Below, one piece after another: positions 24,052-33,612 of a DNA stretch of 64,000 nucleotides. Below the pieces are notes generated by a model. The model did no database searches. It was not told the origin of the DNA and worked only from the letters and a program-made list of their open reading frames with translations. Within the stretch, counting starts at the first letter, position 1; every line of letters starts with the position of its first letter. The stretch comes from Sporosarcina highlanderae (GTDB taxonomy: Bacteria; Bacillota; Bacilli; Bacillales_A; Planococcaceae). The stretch lies in the NCBI RefSeq assembly GCF_030433715.1, contig NZ_JAROCC010000009.1, positions 86,675-150,674 on the forward strand, read 5' to 3'. A program made the translations under genes and the position numbers.

Positions 24052-25128
24052 GTGGATGATTATATTCAAGAGATGATTGATTGGATTGAAGGGCGATTGA
24101 GGCAACGGTTTTCGTTGGACGAGCTGGCGGCGCATATGGGGTATTCGCCTTATTACTGTTCGTTCAAGTTTCATCAGTCGACCGGGATGAGCCTGAGGCG
24201 GTACGTTTTGCTGAGGAGATTGTATGAGTCGATAGAGGATTTGATGGTCCGGCGGAAAATCATTGAGGTGGCTTTAGACTTTCAGTACTCATCCCAAGAG
24301 GCGTACAGTCGTGCGTTTAAAGCCGAATTCGGCATTAGCCCACGCGAATTTCAGCTTACTGGTATGCCCGTCCAGTCATTTCCGAAACTCCTTGTGGACA
24401 TAACAGAAAGGGTGAATGTGATGAACCAAAGTAGAGAGCAGGAAGTAGCAAGGTTGCAGGCCGAATCCGGCGAGTTATTTGAAAAAGATGTGTTGAACCT
24501 ATTGAACGGGCAGATGATGTATGAGGAGTTTTCGAGCAAGAAGATGATGGGGGATTCTGCCTATGCTCCGTTCAATGAAGCGATGTGTGTTCATGAAACC
24601 GCGGAAAAGGTGTTCAGTAAGGATTTCATCGACATCCGATCAGCAGGGCATGGGGGAACGCCGGAGGCTTATGAAGCGCATGTGATTGCACCGTTGGAAC
24701 CTTTAATAAGGGGAACTTACAAACATATTGTTCTATGGTTTGGTGAGGACATGTTTTGCCAGATGAATTTATTGACAGTGCTTGCTTTTCTTGAACAATC
24801 GGGCTATCAGGGCCGCGTGTTCCTGAATAGTTTCCGGGAAGATGAGTTCAAAGTGCTCCAGACTGAGCTTACATTAGGAAGGTACGATGATGTGTACCGA
24901 CGCGTGCTGATTGAACATCGGAAGCCGGAGGACGGTTTGCTGCCCGTTCTGCATCAGGCAATTGACTGGTACTTGGCCATGCAGAAGGAAGACAATCCGG
25001 TTACGCGCTTTATCAAGCAAAACCGGCAACTGCCCGACGGAGAATTGCTGCGGAAGTTAATGGACACGTTTCCGATGATCGGCTATGGAGATTTGCAGTA
25101 TATGGAATGGATGGGAAAGATGCAGTAG
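24052..25128 (+). CDS. AraC-family transcriptional regulator with DUF1835-like C-terminal half
   Basis: 358 residues. The DNA-binding domain is at the N-terminus (residues ~1-100: two helix-turn-helix units, FSLDELAAHMGYSPYYCSFK and the AraC signature EAYSRAFKAEFGISPREFQL), opposite to the usual order. The rest resembles a DUF1835-type domain (IVLWFGEDMFCQMNLLTVLA). The GTG at 24052 is preferred because AGGAGGGG lies 6 nt upstream. GC is slightly above the surroundings. A ~120-bp fragment of a sister gene is found at 61381. Targets unknown. Confidence 0.87.
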   Translation: MDDYIQEMIDWIEGRLRQRFSLDELAAHMGYSPYYCSFKFHQSTGMSLRRYVLLRRLYESIEDLMVRRKIIEVALDFQYSSQEAYSRAFKAEFGISPREFQLTGMPVQSFPKLLVDITERVNVMNQSREQEVARLQAESGELFEKDVLNLLNGQMMYEEFSSKKMMGDSAYAPFNEAMCVHETAEKVFSKDFIDIRSAGHGGTPEAYEAHVIAPLEPLIRGTYKHIVLWFGEDMFCQMNLLTVLAFLEQSGYQGRVFLNSFREDEFKVLQTELTLGRYDDVYRRVLIEHRKPEDGLLPVLHQAIDWYLAMQKEDNPVTRFIKQNRQLPDGELLRKLMDTFPMIGYGDLQYMEWMGKMQ

Positions 25129-25161
25129 GGTTTTTAACGTAAATTAGGAGTTGAACATAAA

Positions 25162-25719
25162 TTGACTATTTTATACTTTGTTAGGCACGCCCACTCTACA
25201 TATACACCCGATGAATTAAATAGACCTTTATCGGAAAGAGGATTTAGTGACGCAACTACCGTTACTAACTTATTAAAAACAGAGAAAGTAGATAGTGTTG
25301 TATCAAGTCCGTATAAACGAGCTGTTCAAACTGTCGAAGGAATAGCTCAACAAATTAAGTCCGAAGTTGAAATTATTGATGGTTTCAAAGAGCGTACTTT
25401 ATCCTCAGTCCCTGCTGAAGATTTTAATCATGCTATTACAAAAGTATGGGAGGATTTCAACTTTTCATGGGAGGGTGGGGAGTCCAATAGTGTTGCTCAA
25501 GTAAGGGGCGTAGAAGCCACTTATAATTTATTGGAGAAGTACAAGGGTAAAAATGTCGTTATCGGAACCCATGGAAATATAATGGTGTTAATCATGAACT
25601 ATTTTGACAAGAAGTATGATTTTTCTTTTTGGCAAAACCTCGCCATGCCAGATATATATAAATTAACTTTTGAAGGTAAAGAGCTAAAAAGTGTAGAAAG
25701 GCTATGGAGAAAAATATAA
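25162..25719 (+). CDS. Histidine phosphatase superfamily (phosphoglycerate mutase-like) protein
   Basis: 185 residues starting at TTG (AGGAG 11 nt upstream). The phospho-accepting histidine is in YFVRHAHSTYTP; the second pair of catalytic residues is in SSPYKRAVQTVEG (Arg) and IGTHGNIMVLIMN (His). A cytoplasmic phosphatase of unknown substrate, possibly phosphosugar or nucleotide hydrolysis. Single gene; its terminator derives from a toxin cassette. Confidence 0.88.
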   Translation: MTILYFVRHAHSTYTPDELNRPLSERGFSDATTVTNLLKTEKVDSVVSSPYKRAVQTVEGIAQQIKSEVEIIDGFKERTLSSVPAEDFNHAITKVWEDFNFSWEGGESNSVAQVRGVEATYNLLEKYKGKNVVIGTHGNIMVLIMNYFDKKYDFSFWQNLAMPDIYKLTFEGKELKSVERLWRKI

Positions 25720-25733
25720 GATCTGCTATTAAA

Positions 25734-25777
25734 AGACCGTCTAATGTCAGCAGCATTAGGTGGTCTTTTTATTTTTA
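25734..25777 (+). terminator. Terminator derived from a toxin cassette
   Basis: CTGCTATTAAAAGACCGTCT ... AGCATTAGGTGGTCTTTTT matches the toxin-mRNA terminator module of the cassettes at 1568, 7418 and 9365, but no toxin or antitoxin is left. It now serves the phosphatase gene. Confidence 0.75.
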
Positions 25778-25804
25778 TCAGTAGATTTAATAGGACTTAA
25801 TAAC

Positions 25805-25833
25805 TTGACAAAAATATAAAACAGGAGTAATAT
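25805..25833 (+). promoter_or_regulatory. Probable ltaS promoter
   Basis: TTGACA (25805-25810), 17 nt, TAATAT (25828-25833), about 100 nt before the ltaS start. Confidence 0.6.
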
Positions 25834-25932
25834 AATTTACCTAAGAAAGTAAAGGTATTTCAAAATAGCATTTCCGGGAATGGCCACTGACTATGGATTA
25901 GAATGAAAAATTTTAAAAAGGTTGGTGTGAAA

Positions 25933-27882
25933 ATGAGAAATCTGAGTAGAAAAAAAGCTTATCAACTAAATAACTTTTTTGGGATTTATTTAGTGGCTGT
26001 TCTGATGTTATGGTTAAAGACATATATCACTCAAGCCACACAATTTGAAATAGGGGTAGAAGGATCTCTTCAACAATTCCTTTTACTGTTAAATCCACTA
26101 GGTTCAGCATTGCTGTTTTTAGGGATTTCATTTTTATTTAAAGGGAAGAAGAAATATACATCATTGGTCGTTGTTTACTCGCTTATGTCTTTTCTTTTAT
26201 ATGCGAATGTCGTTTATTATCGATTTTTTAGTGATTTCATCACATTACCGACGCTTTTCCAAACGCAGAACTTCGGCGATTTAGGTGGAAGTGTCCTTTC
26301 TTTGATAAAATCTTATGACATCTTGTTCTTTGTGGATGTTTTTGTACTGTTTTACGTGCGTTTCTCAAGTAAGATCAAAAAAGAAACAAGTCGTCTTGGA
26401 CATAAAAAAGCAGTTGCAGTGATTGCTTTTGCACTAGTATTATCGATCCTGAATTTAGGACTAGCTGAAATCAGCCGCCCGCAACTATTATCCCGGGGGT
26501 TTGATAGAAACTATATCGTGAAATATTTAGGAATGTACAACTACACAATTTATGACTCGGTGGAAACGATGGTAGCTTCATCACAAAGAGTTTTTGCGGA
26601 TAGCAATGATATTACCGAAGTGATTAACTTCACACAATCGAACTATGCCAAACCGAATGCAAACTATTTCGGTGCAGCTAAAGGAATGAACGTAATCTAT
26701 TTACATTTGGAGTCATTCCAAAATTTCCTTATCGACTACAAATTGAACGGTGAAGAAGTTACACCTTTCTTGAATTCATTAACAAAAGACGAGAATACAC
26801 TGTATTTTGATAATTTCTTTCACCAAACAGGCCAAGGCAAAACTTCAGACGCGGAATTTATGTTGGAGAACTCCTTATTTGGGCTGCCACAGGGCTCGGC
26901 CTTTATTACAAAAGCACTAAATACGTTCCAAGCAGCGCCTAGTATCCTAAAGGATTATGGGTATACATCGGCTGTTTTCCACGGGAATAACGGCAGCTTC
27001 TGGAATCGAAATGTCATCTACAAATCATTTGGTTTCGATAATTTCTTTGATGCGAGTTATTATGATACGAGCTCACCAACTGATATGGCCGAGTATGGAT
27101 TGTTGGATAAGCCTTTTTATGAACAATCCGAGAGCCTTTTAACTACGTTGCTACAACCTTTTTATACAAAATTCATTACAGTAGGAAACCATTATCCGTA
27201 TAAAATGGATCAAGACTTAGTCACAATTGAGAAGGCAACGACTGGAGATAAAAGTGTCGATGATTATTTCCAAACAGCGCGTTATACAGATGAAGCGATC
27301 GAAAAAGTTTTTGATCGATTAAAGGAATTGGGCTTATATGATAACTCCATGATCGTTCTTTATGGCGACCATTATGGTATTTCAGAAAATCATAAAAAAG
27401 CGATGGCACAAGTTATAGGGAAAGAAATTACACCGTATGAAAGTGCTAATTTACAACGTGTACCTTTATTCATCCACGTCCCTAACATGAAAGGCGGTAC
27501 AAACCACACGTATGGTGGGCAAACAGACCTTTTGCCGACGCTATTGCATTTACTTGGAATTGATACGAAAAACTTTATTCAATTTGGTTCAGATTTACTC
27601 TCAGAAGAGCATGATGAAATTGTTCCATTTAGAAATGGAGATTTCATCAGTCCTACGATTGATTCAATTAATGAAAAGTTCTATGATAATCAGACAGGTA
27701 TGCCATTAAGTGAGGATCAAGTAGAAGCTGCAAAAGCCCTGAAAAAAGACGTGGATTATAAATTGGAGCTTTCCGATAAAGTTGTGAATGGTGACTTATT
27801 GAGATTCTATACGCCAAAAGGGTATACAACGGTTGACCCTTCCCAATTTAATTACAGTAAAGATGCAAAAACGAATGAATAA
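25933..27882 (+). CDS. ltaS: Lipoteichoic acid synthase LtaS
   Basis: 649 residues: five N-terminal membrane helices (about 15-200), then an extracellular sulfatase-fold domain that polymerises glycerol phosphate from phosphatidylglycerol onto a glycolipid anchor. Visible are the metal-binding Glu in YLHLESFQNF, the catalytic threonine in GQGKTSDAEF, HGNNGSFWNRN, and the metal-binding YGDHYGISENH. A signal-peptidase-like site (VFA-DS, about 218) precedes the catalytic domain. I prefer the ATG at 25933 with GGTGTG upstream over the one at 25903, which lacks a site. Essential or near-essential in most Bacillales. Confidence 0.95.
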   Translation: MRNLSRKKAYQLNNFFGIYLVAVLMLWLKTYITQATQFEIGVEGSLQQFLLLLNPLGSALLFLGISFLFKGKKKYTSLVVVYSLMSFLLYANVVYYRFFSDFITLPTLFQTQNFGDLGGSVLSLIKSYDILFFVDVFVLFYVRFSSKIKKETSRLGHKKAVAVIAFALVLSILNLGLAEISRPQLLSRGFDRNYIVKYLGMYNYTIYDSVETMVASSQRVFADSNDITEVINFTQSNYAKPNANYFGAAKGMNVIYLHLESFQNFLIDYKLNGEEVTPFLNSLTKDENTLYFDNFFHQTGQGKTSDAEFMLENSLFGLPQGSAFITKALNTFQAAPSILKDYGYTSAVFHGNNGSFWNRNVIYKSFGFDNFFDASYYDTSSPTDMAEYGLLDKPFYEQSESLLTTLLQPFYTKFITVGNHYPYKMDQDLVTIEKATTGDKSVDDYFQTARYTDEAIEKVFDRLKELGLYDNSMIVLYGDHYGISENHKKAMAQVIGKEITPYESANLQRVPLFIHVPNMKGGTNHTYGGQTDLLPTLLHLLGIDTKNFIQFGSDLLSEEHDEIVPFRNGDFISPTIDSINEKFYDNQTGMPLSEDQVEAAKALKKDVDYKLELSDKVVNGDLLRFYTPKGYTTVDPSQFNYSKDAKTNE

Positions 27883-27890
27883 AAACAAAA

Positions 27891-27935
27891 AGCATGAACT
27901 TTCCGGTTGGGGAGTTCATGCTATTTTGTTTTTTA
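27891..27935 (+). terminator. ltaS terminator
   Basis: AGCATGAACT(TTCCGGTTGGGG)AGTTCATGCT followed by ATTTTGTTTTTT. Confidence 0.88.
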
Positions 27936-27948
27936 GCACCATTTTTTC

Positions 27949-28094
27949 GGTACCTGTGTAAAAAACTATTCGGCAAATTCACTACAATTGTATAAATATT
28001 CGACAAGAAGATTGATATAATGCTAAATGTAGAATATTATTGAATGTTTATACAAATTGGTTGAATTATCATGAATGTTTGTTGCACAGGTACC
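27949..28094 (+). repeat. 146-bp palindromic element, copy B
   Basis: GGTACCTGTGTA ... GCACAGGTACC with inner arms ACAATTGTATAAATATTC and GAATGTTTATACAAATTGG. It lies directly behind the ltaS terminator. Confidence 0.9.
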
Positions 28095-28177
28095 AACACA
28101 ATTTTTGAAACCTTTTGTATCTATGTACTCGTCTTAGAAGTGAGAATGTTTTTTAGTGGGAGTAGGTGAGAGTGAAA

Positions 28178-28738
28178 ATGTTAGACAAAAGTGCTGGAAA
28201 TCCTTTGGAAGAAGAGATCTGGCTATCGAGCTTGATGGATGAACTTGGCGACCGCTTGACGAAGCTGTCTTTCAGCTATTTGAAAGATTGGGGGAAAGCG
28301 CAGGAAGTCGTACAAGATGTCTTTTTCATCTGTTATAAGAAACGTCATCAAGTGCTGGAATTGGATTCTATTGAAGCGTGGCTATACAGAGTTACTGTGA
28401 ATCGATGTAAAGATGTTTTAAGGACTTCGTGGTTCAAGAAAGTGATCGTAAACAATGATCTATTTCATTATCAAAAATCTGATCAGCCCTCGCCCGAATC
28501 TGCATCTATTACAAAAAGCGAAAATGAAAAGTTGGCGCAACATGTCTTAGGATTGCCGATTAAATACAAAGAAGTCATTTTGCTCTTTTATTATGATGAT
28601 CTGTCCATCGAGGAAATCAGTTATGTGTTGAAATCCAATCCAAATACGGTCAAAACTCGTTTAAGAAGAGGGCGGGAATCATTAATGAAGAACATGAAAA
28701 GGAGTGATTTTCTTGAAAGATCCTATGACGGATATTAA
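28178..28738 (+). CDS. ECF-type RNA polymerase sigma factor
   Basis: 186 residues. Region 2 (about 20-85: DRLTKLSFSYLKDWGKAQEV, VVQDVFFICYKK, SIEAWLYRVTVNRCKD) and region 4 (about 125-180: LPIKYKEVILLFYYDDLSIE, VLKSNPNTVKTRLRRGRE) of a group 4 sigma factor; region 3 is absent. The next gene, which overlaps its end, encodes a one-helix membrane protein, the usual anti-sigma arrangement. Either the GTG at 28166 or the ATG at 28178 could start it; the latter has better spacing to AGGTGAG. Confidence 0.9.
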   Translation: MLDKSAGNPLEEEIWLSSLMDELGDRLTKLSFSYLKDWGKAQEVVQDVFFICYKKRHQVLELDSIEAWLYRVTVNRCKDVLRTSWFKKVIVNNDLFHYQKSDQPSPESASITKSENEKLAQHVLGLPIKYKEVILLFYYDDLSIEEISYVLKSNPNTVKTRLRRGRESLMKNMKRSDFLERSYDGY

Positions 28739-29906
28739 AAAGTCATTAGATGCTACTGTATTCAAAAACCCTCAGTTCACAGCGAAAAATAAGAATGCGG
28801 TCTTTCAAAAGATTCATAAGCCGAAGAAGATCTATGTTCTACCTTCACTGGTTGGCGGTTTGCTGATAACGGTATTGGCATCGGCGGGAATTTATTTTGC
28901 GTCCGAAAGACTGGGAAGCGAAAGTCCGATTGCCTCTGAACCAACTAATCTTACACCCGCGGATATTCCACCAATTAATGGGCAGGGTGGTACGCAAACT
29001 GCCCCCGTATATGCAGCGAAGAATAAAAATGAATTATCCATGTTAGATGCTGAAACAGCGTATGAGATGTGCGTGAATGCACTGACCGATTATTACAAAG
29101 CAATCTGGAACGGCACGGATATTGACTTGGATCAGTATATCGGGAACGAGAACCTTAAAGAATATATGCAGACGAAGGTCGAATCTGAATATAAGAGGTA
29201 CGGCACGCTGGATGGCAAGGTGAAGCAACTTGATATCGGGGATTGGGAAGTGAAGTTTTCGGATGATGAGATGGGAGGCTATCTGTATCTAAAAGTCCCT
29301 GTCGCAATCCAAAAGCATCATGGTGGTGGATATGGAGAGCCGACTGAATTTTTCATACGGAACGTAGATGGCAAGTTGGCCATTGTGGATTGGTACACGG
29401 GTGGGAAAGATACGTATGATTACCTAAGACGTGGGTATCAGCAGAAGATTGACGATCCCGATATTTGGAATGACAGTGAATGGGTGAAGAAGTTTAAAAG
29501 CGGCACAGGCCTCTTTGATTTCGAGCAGAAGGTTTATGATAGATTCAAGCTTAACCGAGACGAGAAAGAGTTAAGGGGGTTAGACCCGATCAGCATTGCA
29601 AAATTATATGTTTACGCCAGTTATCACCAAGATTTTGAAACGGTGTACGGCCTTTATACGGATCGAGAGGATCATATTCTATGGAGTAAGGAAGAGGATG
29701 AAGAAATCCCTTTAGCACATCGCGGAACACCTGAACAGATTCTGCAAACATTTAAGAATATCGAAAAAGGGTCCTTTGTCCAAACGGGTGAATACGAGGG
29801 ATATATCGAATTCTATCCAAACGGTGATCACGAAGAGAAATCCGGCTTCTCTATGATCAAAAATGAGGATGGAATCTGGCAAGTGGCATTTTTACCTATT
29901 CAGTAA
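28713..29906 (+). CDS. Membrane-anchored protein, probable anti-sigma factor/sensor partner of the ECF sigma factor
   Basis: 397 residues, starting at TTG 28713 with AGGAG 9 nt upstream and overlapping the sigma gene by 26 nt. A short cytoplasmic N-terminus (about 45 residues, KNPQFTAKNKNAVFQKIHKP) precedes one membrane helix (LPSLVGGLLITVLASAGIYF), a Pro/Thr linker and a large extracellular domain of mixed alpha/beta type (NTF2-like parts such as FFIRNVDGKLAIVDWY). No zinc-finger (HxxxCxxC) is seen. The anti-sigma role is inferred from coupling and topology. Confidence 0.75.
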   Translation: MKDPMTDIKKSLDATVFKNPQFTAKNKNAVFQKIHKPKKIYVLPSLVGGLLITVLASAGIYFASERLGSESPIASEPTNLTPADIPPINGQGGTQTAPVYAAKNKNELSMLDAETAYEMCVNALTDYYKAIWNGTDIDLDQYIGNENLKEYMQTKVESEYKRYGTLDGKVKQLDIGDWEVKFSDDEMGGYLYLKVPVAIQKHHGGGYGEPTEFFIRNVDGKLAIVDWYTGGKDTYDYLRRGYQQKIDDPDIWNDSEWVKKFKSGTGLFDFEQKVYDRFKLNRDEKELRGLDPISIAKLYVYASYHQDFETVYGLYTDREDHILWSKEEDEEIPLAHRGTPEQILQTFKNIEKGSFVQTGEYEGYIEFYPNGDHEEKSGFSMIKNEDGIWQVAFLPIQ

Positions 29907-29923
29907 GTGAGGTACCTAAGTGA

Positions 29924-30069
29924 GGTACCTGTGCAGGAAACTATTCGGCCTATTCACTACAATTGTATAAACATTCAATGAGAAGATTGCTGTAAAGATG
30001 ATTATAAAATTTTATTGAATATTTATTCAAATTGGTTGAATTGTCATGAATGTTTGTTGCACAGGTACC
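29924..30069 (+). repeat. 146-bp palindromic element, copy C
   Basis: GGTACCTGTGCAGGAAACTA ... GTTTGTTGCACAGGTACC, 17 nt behind the preceding stop codon. The outer flank GTGAGGTACC is present twice in tandem (29908-29929). Confidence 0.9.
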
Positions 30070-30073
30070 TTTA

Positions 30074-30125
30074 CAAAAAAAGCCCCGAAGTTTTACGCAT
30101 AGTAAAACTTCGGGGCTTTTTTTGA
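30074..30125 (+). terminator. Strong bidirectional terminator
   Basis: AAAAAAAGCCCCGAAGTTTT(ACGCATAGT) with AAAACTTCGGGGCTTTTTTT: 16-pair stem with T runs on both sides. Confidence 0.93.
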
Positions 30126-30128
30126 TAA

Positions 30129-30157
30129 TTGACACTGTATGAATAAAGTATTAAAGT
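30129..30157 (+). promoter_or_regulatory. Probable promoter of the ferredoxin-NADP reductase gene
   Basis: TTGACA (30129-30134), 17 nt, TAAAGT (30152-30157). Confidence 0.5.
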
Positions 30158-30244
30158 ACTTTGCATAACATATTGTTATTGGGTCGTTTTTGTGAAGTTA
30201 TATTGACTGTCATTCAACTAATTATCGAAAAGAGGAGAGTATGT

Positions 30245-31297
30245 ATGAGTAATGATCGAACTGTCTTTGATGTAACCATTATCGGTGGTGGGCCTGTGGG
30301 ATTATTTACTGCATTTTATGCGGGCCTGCGAAAAATGTCTGTGAACATTATTGAAAGCCTGCCACAACTTGGTGGACAGCTCACGGCTTTATATCCTGAA
30401 AAGTTTATTTACGATATAGCTGGATTTCCGAAAATCAGTGGCCAGGAACTCATCGATAACCTGATGGATCAAATGGCACAATTCAATCCTACAATCACAC
30501 TGGAGCAAGATGTTCAACAAGTGGAAAAAATGGAAGATGGTATTTTTAAACTTACTACGAATCGCGCAACCCATTTTTCAAAGGCGATTATTATTACAGC
30601 GGGTAATGGTGCATTTCAGCCGAAAAAAATCGAACTTGAAACCGCGGAGAAATATGAGGGGAAGAACTTGCATTATTTCATAAAGGATTTAAACTGCTTT
30701 GCGGGTAGAAATGTACAAATCTTCGGAGGGGGAGACTCGGCAGTTGACTGGTCGTTGATGCTTGAACCCATTGCTAAGAAAGTGACACTTGTACACAGAA
30801 GGGAGAAATTCCGTGCGCATGAGGCCAGTGTGGAAAGGGTAATGAATTCATCTGTGGAGGTCAAGACTCCGTTCATACCAACTGAATTTATCGGTGAGGA
30901 TCAGATAGAGCAAGTTGTACTTGAAAAGGTGAAGGGCGATTCTCAAGAAGTTATCGATGTGGATGATGTGATCGTGAACTATGGATTCGTTTCCTCACTT
31001 GGTTCGATTAGTGAGTGGGGGCTTCGGATCGTGAAAAATAGTATTGTCGTGAACTCAAAAATGGAAACGTCCATTGAAGGCATTTATGCGGCAGGTGATA
31101 TATGCACCTATGAAGGAAAAGTGAAGCTGATTGCAAGTGGGTTTGGCGAGGCTACGACGGCAGTCAGTAATGCGAAAGTGTATATCGATCCAACAGCGAA
31201 AGTTCAAGCAGTTCACAGTACGACAGTTATGGAAAAAGCGGAAAATAAGAAAGTGGAAGGTAGACATAAAAACAGTGGAATACATCCAAATCTATAA
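30245..31297 (+). CDS. Ferredoxin/flavodoxin-NADP reductase (YumC/thioredoxin-reductase-like type)
   Basis: 350-residue FAD enzyme passing electrons between NADPH and ferredoxin/flavodoxin. FAD motif [20 protein letters not shown] near the start, NADPH motif [11 protein letters not shown] in the middle, and C-terminal [20 protein letters not shown]. It lacks the CxxC redox pair of thioredoxin reductase and so fits YumC-type FNR, though it is ~20 residues longer at the C-terminus. The ATG at 30245 follows GAGGAG. It stands right in front of the phenylacetyl-CoA epoxygenase operon, which lacks its usual reductase PaaE; a supporting role is a hypothesis. Confidence 0.9.
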   Translation: MSNDRTVFDVTIIGGGPVGLFTAFYAGLRKMSVNIIESLPQLGGQLTALYPEKFIYDIAGFPKISGQELIDNLMDQMAQFNPTITLEQDVQQVEKMEDGIFKLTTNRATHFSKAIIITAGNGAFQPKKIELETAEKYEGKNLHYFIKDLNCFAGRNVQIFGGGDSAVDWSLMLEPIAKKVTLVHRREKFRAHEASVERVMNSSVEVKTPFIPTEFIGEDQIEQVVLEKVKGDSQEVIDVDDVIVNYGFVSSLGSISEWGLRIVKNSIVVNSKMETSIEGIYAAGDICTYEGKVKLIASGFGEATTAVSNAKVYIDPTAKVQAVHSTTVMEKAENKKVEGRHKNSGIHPNL

Positions 31298-31332
31298 GGC
31301 GTGAAATAGAATTTCAATTTATTAGAATACAT

Positions 31333-31409
31333 TTGCATTTCACAAGTTAATACACTATACTATTTTCAAGTATAACGAATTATTATTAAAACGTTACAAT
31401 CTCGTTATA
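31333..31409 (+). promoter_or_regulatory. paa operon promoter with candidate PaaX operator
   Basis: TTGCAT (31333-31338), 17 nt, TATACT (31356-31361). Ten bases downstream lies a perfect 8-bp inverted repeat TATAACGA (31371-31378) / TCGTTATA (31402-31409), a position where a bound repressor would block transcription. The same 8-mer TATAACGA directly precedes the -10 box of paaX at 39727. PaaX binding is inferred. Confidence 0.7.
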
Positions 31410-31452
31410 TAAAATGGGGGAGTGACATATCTTCATTTAAAGGAGGGGTTAG

Positions 31453-32406
31453 ATGACTACTTTGCACAATATGTCCGATGAAGATTTATTGGCCCGCTTT
31501 ATGGAACGAATCGAGGCGGGAGATAAGATTGAAGCAGATGACTGGATGCCGGAAGAATACAGACTGACATTGATTAAATTGATTTCCATGCATGGAATCA
31601 GCGAAATAATGGGAGCGCTTCCAGAGAAGGAATGGGTACCGAGAGCACCTTCCCTTCAACGGAAACTTGGGATCATGGCAAAGGTGCAGGATGAGATGGG
31701 GCATGGCCAGCTCCTGCTTCGCGTTACGGAAGACTTGCTAAAACCCTACGGTAAAAATCGTGGAGATTTACTGCAGGACTTATTCAATGGGGACCTGAAA
31801 TTTCATAACGTGTTCCATATGGAAACGAAATCTTGGGCGGATGCTGGAATCATAGGCTGGCTTGTTGACGGAGCGGCTATTATTACGCAGACGGATATGT
31901 TAGGCGCTTCATATGGACCCTATGCAAGGGCATTGCAACGGATTTGTGCGGAAGAAGTGTTCCATGCGCAACACGGAGAATCAATCATCTTGGCGTTAGC
32001 AGAAGGGACGGATGAACAAAAAGCGATGATCCAAGAAGCTTTGGATCGCTGGTGGGAATCATTGCTCATGTTCTTTGGACCGGCAAGCAAAGAGACTACT
32101 GGTTCATCGAAGCAAGACGTAACGATTAAATATAAAATCCGTACGAAAACAAATGAGGACTTCAGGCAAATCTTTTTTGACAAGTACATTCCCCGTATTT
32201 TATCGCTTGGATTAACAATTCCGGATCCGACTTTCCACTTCGATGAAGAAAGTGGTCTATGGTCGTACAAACAACCGGACTGGGAAGAGTTTAAGAGAAT
32301 CATTAAAAATAAAGGACCCCGCTCACAAGCACGCCTGAACTTACGTCGGTCTTCTTATGAAAATAATGCATGGGTGCGTGATGCATTGAGTGCAACAGTC
32401 AATTAA
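31453..32406 (+). CDS. paaA: 1,2-phenylacetyl-CoA epoxidase, catalytic subunit A
   Basis: 317 residues; diiron subunit of the multicomponent oxygenase that converts phenylacetyl-CoA to its ring-1,2-epoxide. Visible are the diiron ligands in QDEMGHGQLLLR and CAEEVFHAQHGE, and IITQTDMLGASYGPYARALQ. AAAGGAGGGG precedes the ATG. First gene of a tight operon, 19 nt before paaB. Confidence 0.96.
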   Translation: MTTLHNMSDEDLLARFMERIEAGDKIEADDWMPEEYRLTLIKLISMHGISEIMGALPEKEWVPRAPSLQRKLGIMAKVQDEMGHGQLLLRVTEDLLKPYGKNRGDLLQDLFNGDLKFHNVFHMETKSWADAGIIGWLVDGAAIITQTDMLGASYGPYARALQRICAEEVFHAQHGESIILALAEGTDEQKAMIQEALDRWWESLLMFFGPASKETTGSSKQDVTIKYKIRTKTNEDFRQIFFDKYIPRILSLGLTIPDPTFHFDEESGLWSYKQPDWEEFKRIIKNKGPRSQARLNLRRSSYENNAWVRDALSATVN

Positions 32407-32425
32407 AGAAAGGAGTCAGAAGGAA

Positions 32426-32773
32426 ATGGCCGAAGAGAAAGCATTTTATCAAGAATATGAAGTTTTTAGCAAACGGACGCCGACTTCGACATTCCAGTAC
32501 CAATTCAGCTTACTGGCTCCAAACGAAGAAATGGCACTCGTTTTGGCACAGGAAAACTTCATGCGCCGTGAGCCGGTTGTCGACATTTGGATTGTGAATC
32601 GAAAACATATTCGAAAGATGAATGTAGAAGAGAAATTGACGCTTCGCAGACTGGACAATAAAGATTATCGTACGACAAAAGGCTATGGCTACTTGAAGAA
32701 AAAATGGCGTCACTATGAACAGGAAATCTTGGATGAAAAAGAAATCTTGTCATGGGGAGGAAAGCGGAAATGA
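32426..32773 (+). CDS. paaB: 1,2-phenylacetyl-CoA epoxidase, subunit B
   Basis: 115 residues; small structural subunit of the epoxidase that bridges PaaAC heterodimers. Recognised by YEVFSKRTPTSTFQYQFSLL and ALVLAQENFMRREPVVDIWI. The ATG at 32426 has an AAAGGAGTCAGAAGGA leader. Its stop codon overlaps the paaC start (ATGA). Confidence 0.94.
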   Translation: MAEEKAFYQEYEVFSKRTPTSTFQYQFSLLAPNEEMALVLAQENFMRREPVVDIWIVNRKHIRKMNVEEKLTLRRLDNKDYRTTKGYGYLKKKWRHYEQEILDEKEILSWGGKRK

Positions 32774-33588
32774 GCGAAATTGAAAACGGAGTGACCGAGG
32801 CCTCGGAAAACAAAGAAGCAATAACGAGCTTGTTATTCCAATTGGCGGATGATGATTTCTTGTATGCTTACCGGGGATCCGAGTGGCTCGGGCTTGCTCC
32901 ACACATTGAAGAAGACGTCGCATCTTCATCAATCAGCCAGGACAGTATGGGGCATGCAGCTATGTACTACAAACTTCTTGAAGAGTTAGGGGTAGGAAAT
33001 GCTGATGATTTAGCCCATTTGCGCCCAGCGCATGAGAGAAGAAACAGCATTTTAACAGAGCGGGTAAACGGTGAAGGGTTTTACATGGAAACACCGAACT
33101 ATGATTGGGCCTATCAGGTCGTCAGAAGTTATTTTTACACGCAAGCCAAAAAAGTTAAAGTGGATTCATTATGCCAAAGCTCGTACAAACCGGTTGCCGA
33201 GGTTGCAGTGAAAGTGAAAATGGAGCTTTATTATCATAGACTGCACTGGGAAACTTGGTTTAAGCAGCTATTAAGTTCAACTGATGTGGCAAAAAAGAAG
33301 ATGAATGAAGCCATTACGCGGGTTATGGATGACTTTGGAGATATGTTCTCTTTTGGCATTCAAAAACAAGCAATTGAGAAATATAAACTGATAGACAGTG
33401 AGGAGAAATTGAAGGAAAACTGGTTAGCGAGCATTGAACCAGTATTTGCTGCGCTTCAAATGACTGTACCGACAATTCCTGAAACACTTGCGAATAACGG
33501 ACGGAATGGCGAGCATACAGTAGATTTGGATGAAGCACTGCGTACGCTTTCTGAAGTCTACAAGGTAGATCCAGTGGCTTCCTGGTAA
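32770..33588 (+). CDS. paaC: 1,2-phenylacetyl-CoA epoxidase, subunit C
   Basis: 272 residues; ferritin-like partner of PaaA in the epoxidase complex. Features ITSLLFQLADDDFLYAYRGS, SQDSMGHAAMYYKLLEELG and KVKMELYYHRLHWETWF. The start overlaps the paaB stop by 4 nt and the ribosome site GGGGAGGAAAG lies inside paaB. Confidence 0.95.
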   Translation: MSEIENGVTEASENKEAITSLLFQLADDDFLYAYRGSEWLGLAPHIEEDVASSSISQDSMGHAAMYYKLLEELGVGNADDLAHLRPAHERRNSILTERVNGEGFYMETPNYDWAYQVVRSYFYTQAKKVKVDSLCQSSYKPVAEVAVKVKMELYYHRLHWETWFKQLLSSTDVAKKKMNEAITRVMDDFGDMFSFGIQKQAIEKYKLIDSEEKLKENWLASIEPVFAALQMTVPTIPETLANNGRNGEHTVDLDEALRTLSEVYKVDPVASW

Positions 33589-33612
33589 CGGGAAAGAAAA
33601 GAGGTGATTGGT